Source: Neoceratodus forsteri (Eukaryota > Chordata > Ceratodontiformes > Ceratodontidae). From it: a stretch of DNA of 64,000 nt. The translations under genes and the position numbers were made by a program. A model generated the notes under the pieces. That model saw only the letters and a list, made by a program, of their open reading frames with translations, made no database searches and was not told where the DNA came from. Shown here piece after piece: positions 34,031 to 43,999 of this stretch. The stretch lies in NCBI GenBank assembly GCA_016271365.2, contig CM057453.1:501617001-501681000 (forward strand). The letters are read 5' to 3'. Position 1 is the first letter of the stretch. Every line of letters begins with the position of its first letter.

Positions 34031-34250
34031 ATTCGATGTTAGGGTTGAAATCCCTTTGCACCCTCAGCCCACCCTCAACTGGAATCAGGGGTGTGCATTG
34101 GGATCATCGGTCCTAACTGTCACCCCATTCTCCTATTCCTCAGCTTCTTTCCACATGTGATGGGGTGACACTTAGGGCCGATGACCCTAATGCGCATCGA
34201 TTCCAGTTGAGGGTGGCTGAGGTCAGAAGGTTACAACCCTAGCATCGAAT
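34031..34250. repeat. near-perfect hairpin (MITE-like), about 220 bp
   Basis: The left arm starts attcgatgttagggttg and the right arm ends caaccctagcatcgaat. The arms pair over about 95 bases ('ccaccctcaactggaatc', 'tcatcggtcctaa.tgtcac'), with a central loop near 34120-34160. It directly follows the end of repeat X copy 1. No coding capacity, so if mobile it is non-autonomous. Confidence 0.85.
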
Positions 34251-34264
34251 ATATTATGGTAGCA

Positions 34265-36070
34265 CGGTAGTGCTACCATAGTTAGGGTTGAGGAGCCATT
34301 TCTATGTTAAACCCCAAAACTTTGCACCTTAATAACTTTGCAACCGCTTGATGGATTTGCCTGAGATTTGGAATAAAAGATCAAGAACCATAGGCCTTGG
34401 CATCTGCTGAGTTTTGTACCGGTTGGATACACAGCTGCGGAGTTATTAAGTATGATTTGCGCTCACGTTTACTCTTTTTCTGGAATTCTACGGTCGCGCG
34501 TACAGGTCGCACGGTTTGCGCGACAGGCCCAAAATCTTCAGGAAACGTGCGGCCAGGGTCCCCAATGTATCTTTCGAAGATTTCGTGAAAAAATATTAAA
34601 CGGTTCAAAAGTTATTCAAAAAACAATTTCCCATTGTAAGTCAATGGGAAAAGTTAACAAAAAGTTCGACAGTGTCGCAAATGCACTTTTTACTGTCGCA
34701 AATGGCCCTGTTACTGTCGCAAATCTGCCATCTTGTTTTCAGTCAGTGATCAGAAAAATGCTTGGCATTTAAAATTGAGACCCTCTAGCAACCTAGTTCT
34801 TTTTGTATTCACCTAGTCAGGCCCTGAGGATGCTAGCCATGTCTTTACTTTGGGGTAAAACACCCCAGAAATATGTTTTTCAGATTTCTGGAAAAAAGTA
34901 CTTTCGCAAAGTAGTGTCGCACTCACGAAAGTGTCGCCAAATTTTGAAAGCTGCAAGTGCGTACACTATGCCCAAAATAACAGTAATTCTTTGGCACTCG
35001 CTGCAAAAGAACGGTTTGGAGTTTGGGGCTGAAATTTGAAGGGAACGCAGATGACATCTCACAGATGTGCCTTTCAGTGTTGTATTGAAAAAATATTACA
35101 TGGCGGCAAAGTTACGGCACTCCAAAGCTGATGTTTTTTCCCATAGGATAACATCACAGCGCCCGACGCATTACAGGAATCCTTTGGCACCCTGCTGCAA
35201 AATAACGGTTTGGTCTTTTTTCCTGAAATTTGGAGGGAAGACAGCCAACAGCCCACAGATGTGCCTTTCAGTGGTTTGGTGAAAAAATATTACAGGGAGG
35301 CAAAGTTATGGCACTCCGAACTTCTCTTTTTTCCCATAGGATAACATTACTGCGTTCGCTAAGGGGGTGAAGTACAAAATTAGCCAGGACAGTTGTAAAT
35401 CATACGACTTTTAAATTTTTTTTCTATGTCATACGGTTCCTGAGATATAACCTATTTAGTATTCCAAGTTCTCATTTTCTGCTCCGATACTCATTATTAT
35501 GCATACATTATTTGTACTCACTGTCTTTTCTATGCAGGTTTTGGGAAAACCAGCCTGTGTGCTTATATTACTGTTACTGTTGCCCTTTCCGCTGGCGGTT
35601 CCATACCCGCTTCACTTACTCTGGCGTCTGCGCCACCATGTGCGTTATCTCTTTATGCTTTCATTTGTGCTTGCGTTTCGTTATTTTTTGCCATTTGTGT
35701 CTACAGTACTGTTTCTCTTTCTGTTTCACTTTGCGTCACCATGCCCATTGACATTTCCATTTGCAGGCACATGTTACTATGTGACAACACATCATGTGGC
35801 GAGACCGTTCCATCTCGCCACCGTGTCGTTACCCTTTCTGTTCCTCATTCGCACTTGTATTTACCATGTCGCGCCACTGTTAGCGCTTCTGTTTGCGTTG
35901 CTGTTCCTGTTACTATGCCACAAGACATCATGTGGTGGAGCGCCCCGCCATTGCATTACATTCACTATTTCTTGTTATCATTCTCAAAAAGAAGGAAATT
36001 AGAGGCAAAAACTCTGTTTAATGCATTAGTTAGGGTTGTTCCACAGCGACAAAAGTGAGGAAATTCGCTG
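34265..36070 (+). repeat. unfamiliar repeat X, copy 2
   Basis: Same landmarks in the same order as copy 1: 'taactttgcaaccgcttgat' (34330), 'ttctggaattctacggtcgc' (34478), 'tttttttctatgtcatacgg' (35420), 'gaaaaccagcctgtg' (35546), 'cattctcaaaaagaag' (35981), then 'aggaaattcg' (36059). It is about 0.8 kb longer because it has extra internal modules at 34970-35165 and 35165-35350, each with 'cagatgtgcctttcagtg' and 'ttcccataggataacat'. No convincing protein. Confidence 0.7.
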
Positions 36071-38090
36071 TTAGGGGAGGACCAAGTCAACACAACCAAT
36101 GACAGACATCCAGCAGCAGGTGACAGAAATAACAAACAATTGTCTAAATGTACTACGAGACATCCCCACCCACCTGACCAGGTACTGCATGCTTAGTGGA
36201 GATCAACAGCAAAACTGAGGCCATGTACACCAAATGTACACATCCCTGATTGCAGCTGCACACAACGTACCACACTTTGTAGTTGCAATGCCTTATCTAA
36301 CGATGCCCCACACCACACCACAACTGGTACTGTGCCGTTAGTCAATATAAATGCTAAAGGTGCATGATCACAGTTGTAGAAAGGTTTTAACACTAGTGAG
36401 TTTACATTAATTAAGAGAAGTACATAAATTAACTACAAGACACTAGCATGCTCAAGATAAAAGTAGTGTTACATTTAGTATGTGAATTTCATAGTAGTAC
36501 ATTTACTGCAACTGTTTGCTGAAGATAGAGGCTGATGTAAGCGTATGGAAAAGCATTGCCTGTTCAATGCTGTGAAATTCGTACGCCAGTATCAGATGCA
36601 TCTTTACTGATGAAGCTGTACTGCTAATGTACATACATAGACCTTCAGTGTGTTTCAATACTAAAGATGCAGTAAGTATTCTTTGTAAGAAACAGTGTAA
36701 TTGCATGGATCAGGCCAAGTAACTTCTAAATATCATAGGACTACTGAGCCAACAATGACGTACCTGTATCGGAGATGTCTATAGGATACATTTTCCTGTA
36801 GGCACTTACTCCGTATGTTGTACCTGATAAAGACAATCTCATTGCATCTGTGATGACTAACTTATTCAAACAGTGATACATTTACTATTGTTGCAATGAG
36901 TGATCTATGCTACTTATGGACACAGCGTAATTTTTTTAACAGTTTTTTCATACTCAGGCTGTATACGTAGTGTTTGGGTTTGCCACACTCTGTCACTGAT
37001 GCTATCAAAGTGATAACTATGTCAATTGTGGTACAACAGCAATCAAGTAGGTATAGTGTAGATATAAACAGAATGTCTTTTAGTATTGATTTAACTCACA
37101 ATGGGATAAGTGTACTAGGACAGCAAGGGTTGTTCTCTATCACTGACTCTGTCAGTTATAATCACACTAAGGTTTCGATGACTGTAATGATCAAGTTACA
37201 CTGTTCATCTTCATGAGTTCATATTCACAACCATTCTCCAGTAAGTAGACAGAGTATGGTGTAACTGGGTGTGACACTGTGTTGCAAAACTCCTGCAGTG
37301 CCTAGCAGAGGGAGAGTACCTAGTCATAAAGACAATTAAGCAATAAGGCATAACCAACGGTTATGTTAAATGGTCTGTTAATCACCATGTAGGGGTTTAA
37401 TATTGAATGAGGCGTAGCCGAGTGCCACATGTCGCTAGACAGTGATAAACTGATTATTAACATAATACCTGGGAGTGGCTTATTGCTATCATAATAAAAC
37501 TGTTTTTTAAACAACATTAAAGCATGTTCATCATATGGTTAGGCTCTATATGTATGTTAATAAAAACTAAACATAAGGCTGTTACAATGTTTACAGTCAA
37601 TTAGAAAGCTGCATTTCTCAAACCCTTGTTATAATCAGAGATATTATACCTGTACAATTCCTTGGTTTTGCTCAACTCTGTTGCTCAGGTGGCCCATCAC
37701 ATGTGGTGTCGTCTGGTGTGGGGCATTGGTAGGTAAGGCCATGCAACTACTAAGTGTGGTACGTTGTGTGCAGCTGCAATCAGGGATGTGTACGTTTGGT
37801 GTACATGGCCTCAGTTTTGCTGTTGATCTCCACTGAGCATGCAGTACCTGGTCAGGTGGGTGGGGATGTCTCATAGTACATTTAGACAATTGTTTGTTAT
37901 TTCTGTCACCTGCTGCTGGATGTCTGTTGTTGTGTTGACTTGGTCCTCCCTCATACATGCATGTGTGTGTGTGTGTGGTGCTGGGGGGGGTGAATTTGGA
38001 GTTAGGGTTTTCAACCCTAACAGCGAATTTCCTCACTTTTGTCGCTGTGGAACAACCCTAACTAATGCATTAAATGGAGTTTTTTGCCTC
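36002..38090. mobile_element. foldback element with long inverted repeats
   Basis: Left arm 36002-36330 is repeated inverted at about 37700-38090, with high similarity. Landmarks are 'atgcattagttagggttgtt' at 36022 and its complement at 38050, and 'cagcaggtgacagaaataac' at 36113 with its complement near 37905. The right arm has extra bases (37950-38005, with a GT microsatellite and the palindrome ttagggttttcaaccctaa). The 1.37-kb middle has no significant ORF. The outermost about 75 bases of the arms are the same sequence as the right end of repeat X. Confidence 0.85.
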
Positions 38091-38091
38091 A

Positions 38092-38114
38092 TATATATAT
38101 ATATATATATATAG
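38092..38114. repeat. (AT)n microsatellite, right edge of repeat block
   Basis: Pure AT dinucleotides directly next to the outer end of the foldback right arm. Confidence 0.9.
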
Positions 38115-38779
38115 TGCTAGGCTGCTAGCTAGTGTGCTGCTGTTTGCCAGTGCTAATGTTGTTTACATTTGTAAACTAACATGTTACCTTAACTGTTTAC
38201 AAAACATATTTTTGTGTCTCTATTTTATGTGTTAGTATAGCAATTAGCAAGCCTTCCAAAATTAGGGTGAAAAATATTTTATATGACTATGCAATGCAAT
38301 ATTTTAAACAACAAAAAGACAGCCTATATCTACACAGTGCATGCTAATGCATGCATTTCTACAGCATTTCAAATTATTCCGAATTTTAGGCCTAAATATT
38401 TTGGTTTTCACATCTAATTCTGGTGGTGTGGGTCCACTGGATCCATATTCATGGAACCCTACTGCTGTCACTGAACTCATCCATTGTCGCCATTTCTTCG
38501 CACCAAGTTCAGTAATTGTGTATAGATGTTTTCACACCACTATATGTGATTTGTGGTTTATTACAGTCAGCATGTACAAATCTTAGCAGGTGTTACTTTG
38601 CTTAGTTAAATCTGTATACTGTATCTGTAATTCAAATTTTCTGAATCATTTACTTGCATATATTTCTACCCAAGGCATACAGTATGTATGACTCCTGAAG
38701 AAATTCAATTTGCAGTGCCTTCTTCAAGAAACAGTTTTTTTCTAAATACAAGCAACATTTTAAACCTGACAACGCCCCT
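38115..38779. other. AT-rich DNA, nothing recognised
   Basis: No coding homology, RNA or tandem pattern found. Confidence 0.4.
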
Positions 38780-39560
38780 CACCCAATCTACACACACGGA
38801 TGAACGCATGCACGCACACCGCTTCTGTAGCATCACACAGAAGGAAGCATAAATTCAGATTTAATGCAGGCATGGCTTTTCATGTTTGATGTTGCTAATC
38901 TGCAGTATTCTTTGATCGTTGACAGTTTCATTTGACTGCTTCCCATTTGCAGATTGCCTTGACACACCATAACCAATGCAATCATTTTACAACAGCAGCA
39001 CTGGAAATATTCAAAAATATTCAGACTGCTTTTATAGTGAAATTCCTGCAAGTATGGCAGGACAATCTGGCATATCTTGCATCCATATCATTATATCAAA
39101 ACCATATGAATGGTCTGAGACACAGTTCAATGCAAAGTGCCCACTTCCAGTATTAGAGTTTTTATAAAACTACTTTCTGCATTCCTAATCTAAAATTGCA
39201 CATGCCCCCATCCCCCCCCCACACACACATCCATTCATTCAACATAACACAGAAGGCAGCATAAATTCAAAATATACAGCATGCAGACATGTCTTTATAT
39301 GTGATGACATTAATTTGCACTAGTAAGGGAATTTTAGCTATTTAAATAGACATGTTGCAGGGTGCACATTGCCCTGACACAGAATCAACTAATGCATTGG
39401 TTTTACAATGGCAAAACTGGAAATACTCAGACTCACAATGATATTATAAGTCCTTCAAATAATAAATACATTTTCAAATGAAGTTGTATGCATTAAATCA
39501 TTTATAGCTGTAGCAATTTGTCTGGATAATAATTTATCTAAATAGCTTTACAGTCACAGA
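38780..39560. repeat. two diverged tandem copies of about 420 bp
   Basis: Copy 1 (about 38785-39170) and copy 2 (about 39205-39560) share 'acacagaaggnagcataaat', a 'tgcagacatg' type segment, 'attgcc.tgacaca' with 'aatgca.t..ttttacaa', and 'actggaaata.tca'. Identity is moderate. Related scraps appear again at 40825-40950. No protein recognised. Confidence 0.65.
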
Positions 39561-40349
39561 GTTAGCAGAGACTGTTCACAGATTTGAGTAGGGTTAGTTG
39601 AGCAGAGTTGATATCCTGTACGAACATATGTTGGGATACCAAATAATAAAGTGCATTAAAAAAGCCTTGTTCATAATAGTCAGAATGTGACTCACACTGC
39701 ACAAATACTTGAGTTATGTGTCTTATTTGCATTGGCGTAATAAAGATAAGCATTCAAGATATGCTAGATTGTCCTGCGATTCTTGTAGGAATTTGTTTAT
39801 TATAGCAGCCTGTTTGCAGAGAACTTTGAAACATTCAAAAATAAATTGTGTTTACGTAGCTGTTGCAATACAGTGAATGTGAGGCAACACATATGGTGCC
39901 AAGCGACTACAGCTGTGTAGCTGTTGCCAGTGATTTCATACTGTGGTTGAGAATTATACTGAGACAATACTGACAAGATGCTTGTATACTAGCAGAGGTC
40001 AAGGAAGCAAAGATGGAGTTGAATCAAGATGTGTCACTCGTATTCTCTCTTGGTATACAGACACAATACCATTATAGTACAACATGTGCGTATTAAGGGT
40101 CCTACAACTAGCATGGTACACATTTGTCAAGTATTGGCCATAATATAATGTGAGGTAGAGGGTTTTGGTTACAAAACAATTGCATTCATTTATTATGTGT
40201 CAAGGCAACATGCAACCAGAGAAACGTGTAATATAATAATAAGATTTCCAAGATTACTACAAATTACTTCAATCAAACAGACAAACAAAATCACACCAGC
40301 ATTTAATCTGAATTACTGCTGCCTCCTGTGGCATGTTGTATGAAAGGAT
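39561..40349. other. AT-rich DNA with scattered related segments
   Basis: Segments near 39750 and 40498 share 'gataagcat.caagatatgc' and 'aatttgtttat', suggesting a larger degenerate duplication. No gene recognised. Confidence 0.45.
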
Positions 40350-40378
40350 ATGTGTGTGTGTGTGTGTGTGTGTGTGTA
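40350..40378. repeat. (GT)n microsatellite
   Basis: About 14 uninterrupted TG dinucleotides. Confidence 0.95.
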
Positions 40379-41030
40379 TTTGGCAGGTGGAGGCAGTGTC
40401 ATGTTGAGAAGGCAGTTAAAAAAATCTGTAACACTGGAAGTAAGGATGCCTGTCATTGAATGGTTTCTGGTGCCCAACAATATTCTTTTGCTATAAAGAT
40501 AAGCATGCAAGATAAGCTAGATCATGTAGCCATACCTATATAAATTTGTTTATGAAAGTAGTCCGAACATTTACCAGTTTGCCATTCTGAGATCATTGCA
40601 CAAGCGTCTTTGTGACAGTGCAATGCACAAATGGCAACAAGCAATGAAACTGTATAAGAGCACAGAATAATGCTAATTAATAACACTAAGTAGGAAAGGT
40701 AAAGCCTGCATATAATCAGAATCACAATCAGGTTGTAAGAGAGTGTGTATCTGCGTGGGGGAAAGGTAGGGACAAGATGACAGAAACAGAAAATGAAACT
40801 TCCTAAAATAAGTCTTATATAGGCAACTATTGCAATGCAATGTACTGTACCACACATGGGGCAGTATGTATGGTGCCACATTAATTAAAAGTATGCAGTC
40901 TGCTCATTTTGCATTACGAGTACCTAGTGCAATTGAAGAATTTACAGTGACCAAGCTTTTTCAATACCAGAACTGGCAGTTTACATGTAATATTTCACCT
41001 TTTTTGCTAATAAATACTGCTGCTTTAATA
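40379..41030. other. no recognised feature
   Basis: AT-rich sequence with no coding or RNA signature. 40825-40950 partly resembles the duplicated segment at 39100-39170. Confidence 0.4.
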
Positions 41031-41032
41031 TG

Positions 41033-41076
41033 TTAGATAGATAGTTAGACAGACAGACAGGCAGATAGACAGGCCA
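41033..41076. repeat. imperfect (AGAT/AGAC)n microsatellite
   Basis: tagatagatagttagacaga and the following bases form a tetranucleotide tract with interruptions. Confidence 0.85.
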
Positions 41077-42228
41077 GTTCACTGCTTCAACTGAAGCCAG
41101 CAGCATAACTTCCAACTGCGACTTCAGCATTCAAGAAAGTCCCTCTGTTCTCATACAGAGAACACGGAAGACCAGCTCCTCTCACTAAGCTGGGCACTCT
41201 GGATTTTGGGTGCCCAGAAAGGGTGTTTATGGACATTTATTTAAAAAACAAACACCAGAACATAGCTAAACTGATCCCATTTAGCTAGATTCAGGTGTCT
41301 TTTTTTTTAAACTACAAATTTGTTATGTATTTTCCATGTTTTTTATTTTGGGTGGGGGGACAAAATGGCAACTGCCATGACACAAAACATTTTTTGTTGC
41401 TGTGAGGAGCAAGTGGTGAGAAAACAAAAATGGTCTGTGACATGGAATTTTTCATGTTGTATCCGAACGTTATCCCAAAAACCCTACTGAGCATGCTCAG
41501 AACAGCCAACAAACAAAACTTTAAATTCTTATAACTCTAGAACCTTTACTGTAAATATTTTTTCATGAAACCTTCCAAAGGCACTACCTTGTCACAGTAT
41601 GCTTTTACACTGAAAGATTTGGAAAACAATTCCATTCTGTGAGGCTGTAGGTGACTGCAAAACCAAAAACCCCCGTTAAGTATTGGAAAAAAATTAGACT
41701 TTTCCATGAAAATTACATATGTGGATCTCAGAAACCAAACATGCTGCCATAATGAAGCTTTCCAGATATTTAGACCTCACCTGCTAGAAAATGCACACAA
41801 AGTTTCAGTTAATTTCATCAAACACTGGCAAAGCTCTTAAGGTGAAATGTAAGGCTTTAGTATAGAACCTGATGCTCAACCCTAACTATGCTGGGTATCC
41901 CATAAAAACAGTGAGCGCAAGAGGGAGAGGAACAGAAACAGTGAAGACAAAATAGTGCTAGCCATTTTGGTGACTTAGGCTTTCCCTGCTCCTAGAGTTG
42001 GGCCACCCTGGACTTGGTTATCCATAGTAAGGGGGGGTCGCATAGCCCCCTGTAAAAACCATGGTTGCTGTTTGTGCCATCGCTGTTTTGTCCTTGCTAT
42101 TTCTGAGTCGCTGTTGTGCACTCACTATGATCACATAGAACCCTATACTGGTGCTACTGTGGCAATATAGTAGGAAATAAAGCAGATTTTGACTATATAC
42201 ATGTTCAAAAATATTGCTGTCTCTGTTG
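41077..42228. other. no recognised feature
   Basis: No coding homology. The text 'accaaacatgctgccataatgaa' region and the 41520-41850 segment read like old interspersed-repeat sequence but match nothing I can name. Confidence 0.35.
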
Positions 42229-42286
42229 TCTAATGAGCTAATAATCTCCTTCCTTCTTCAGAGTCATGATTTATTAGCTCATTAGA
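42229..42286. repeat. 16-bp perfect inverted repeat
   Basis: tctaatgagctaataa (42229-42244) is inverted at 42271-42286, leaving a 26-base pyrimidine-rich loop. Confidence 0.9.
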
Positions 42287-42371
42287 CCCTCAAGATGGAA
42301 TCATTTTTCTGTATATGACACTTTTCTGTAATTTATTTTATCTATTACAAATAGAACAGATTGTGAACTAT

Positions 42372-42572
42372 CAGTTCAATGACCTACGCAACCAGAATAC
42401 TGTTATGCTTATGCAACTGTGTTACTCTGTTGTGGCTGTTCGCACTCTCTATTCAATAGGGAATTACCAACCTGTAGGGCTACCAAAGGCAAGGAACCCT
42501 GGAAGAAGGTTTGACCCCTAGAGATGCCATGGGAAGGTTCTTTTGGCTAAAGGTACCTTAGGTAGGAACCCC
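42372..42572 (+). repeat. direct repeat, first copy (about 200 bp)
   Basis: It begins 'caatgacctacgcaaccaga' and runs through 'ccaaaggcaaggaaccctgg' and 'ggctaaaggtaccttagg'. The second copy is at 42725-42927, about 353 bp downstream, with roughly one change per ten bases. Confidence 0.88.
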
Positions 42573-42724
42573 CTCGAGAAAAGAGGTGAGCTTCAGGAGG
42601 AGGAGGAAGGGAGGATGGTGGAGCAAGGAAAAATGCTTCCAAAGGATGCCAGGAAGAACTGCTTATCTAGCTCAGAAAGGGTGTGTGGCTGGTTGCTTAC
42701 CCACTGAACCACAGGTGTAGCTTT

Positions 42725-42927
42725 TCAATTCAATGGCCTACGCAACCAGAATAGTGTTATGCTTGTGCAACTGCATTACCCTGTTGTGGTTTCTCACACT
42801 CTCAATTCCATGAGGAATTACTGCCCTGTAGGGGTACCAAAGGCAAGTAACCCTGGAAGAGGGTTCAACCCCTACAGGCACCATAGGAAGGTTCCCCTGG
42901 CTAAAAGTACCTTAGGAAGGAAACCCC
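42725..42927 (+). repeat. direct repeat, second copy
   Basis: 'caatggcctacgcaaccaga' through 'ggctaaaagtaccttaggaa'. Same order and spacing as the copy at 42372. Both frames resemble each other, but I recognise no protein. Confidence 0.88.
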
Positions 42928-43999
42928 AAAAGAATGTTAGCAGCGATCATTGACTATAAGGTAGAGAAGCAGACTGTAGCAAGAGGCAGCTTGATAAAAA
43001 CATCAACAAGCAGTACAAGTTAGTGGAATAGCTTGGATAAATTGGATTACTGAGATGACAGCAGGGGGCTTCCTAAGGAGAGAGGGGATGGCCAGCAGGA
43101 TCACCATCCACCTCCATCCAACAGCGGAACATACTTGAGTAAACTAGGGAATACTACTAAACCTAACTAAGTATTATATTATTAGTATTATGACTTTTGG
43201 CATGGAAGAGAGAAAAAACATTTGAGGAGGAAATCTCTGGGGATCCAAGGCCTAGGTTGCCTTCCCTCCAGGCTTTGGATATTTTTTGTTTAGTGATGAT
43301 TTCAGGATGGAAAGCCTCCTCACTGCAGGAAAAGTGAATGCCTCCTTACTCTGGAGGAGAAGATACTGTAACTGATGGGATGCCAGCATAGCAATTTAGG
43401 CAGTCCTTAATTAGAAAGGTAGCACAAGCAATTAAAATAAAGGTCTCTTGCTGGTTAAGGCATGAAGTGTACACAGAAACTCTTGATAGGATAAAGGAGC
43501 AAAATCATGTAGTTTACACAATGTAGCTGATTGGCATGGTGTCAGCATGAAGAGTGAATTGAGAAGATTAGCATGAATACTTTAAATGCCATTAAGGCGG
43601 AGTTAGATAAGTCCAGCAAGGAGCATTTGCAATGCAGTAGTGGAATGCAGTGGATATCTTGAAGCCATGTTAGTTGTGAGGTTGAAGTATTTAGGCCTGG
43701 ATTGCTGAAAAACTGTTGAGGCAAAGCAGCAGACTAACTCATAATTTACATAAAACCATGCCCCTGCTGCTTGAAATCATGATGCCCCACTGAGACAACA
43801 TAATACCCCACCATGGTAATAGTCTCCCATCATGGCAATAACAGGGAAGCCACAAAATGAGCACCATGGGACCAAACAGCCAAAGTAATGTTGATAGAGT
43901 AGGACCCCCCAAAAAATAGAGGCAGCATATGGAAGTATGAGCCAGCAGTATCAGGCATGACTGAGCAGCAGGCAGAATGCAGGGAGAAACATAGAATGA
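42928..43999. other. no recognised feature
   Basis: No coding homology or tandem repeat found up to the satellite edge near 44000. Confidence 0.4.

Noticed and set aside
33580..36000. Hydrophobic ORFs in repeat X as membrane protein genes
   Set aside because: The two copies of repeat X do not keep frame with each other, and the leucine/phenylalanine richness follows from T-rich DNA. No start or splice context is convincing.
33960..38060. TTAGGG motifs as telomeric repeat
   Set aside because: They are single occurrences at palindrome edges, not tandem arrays.
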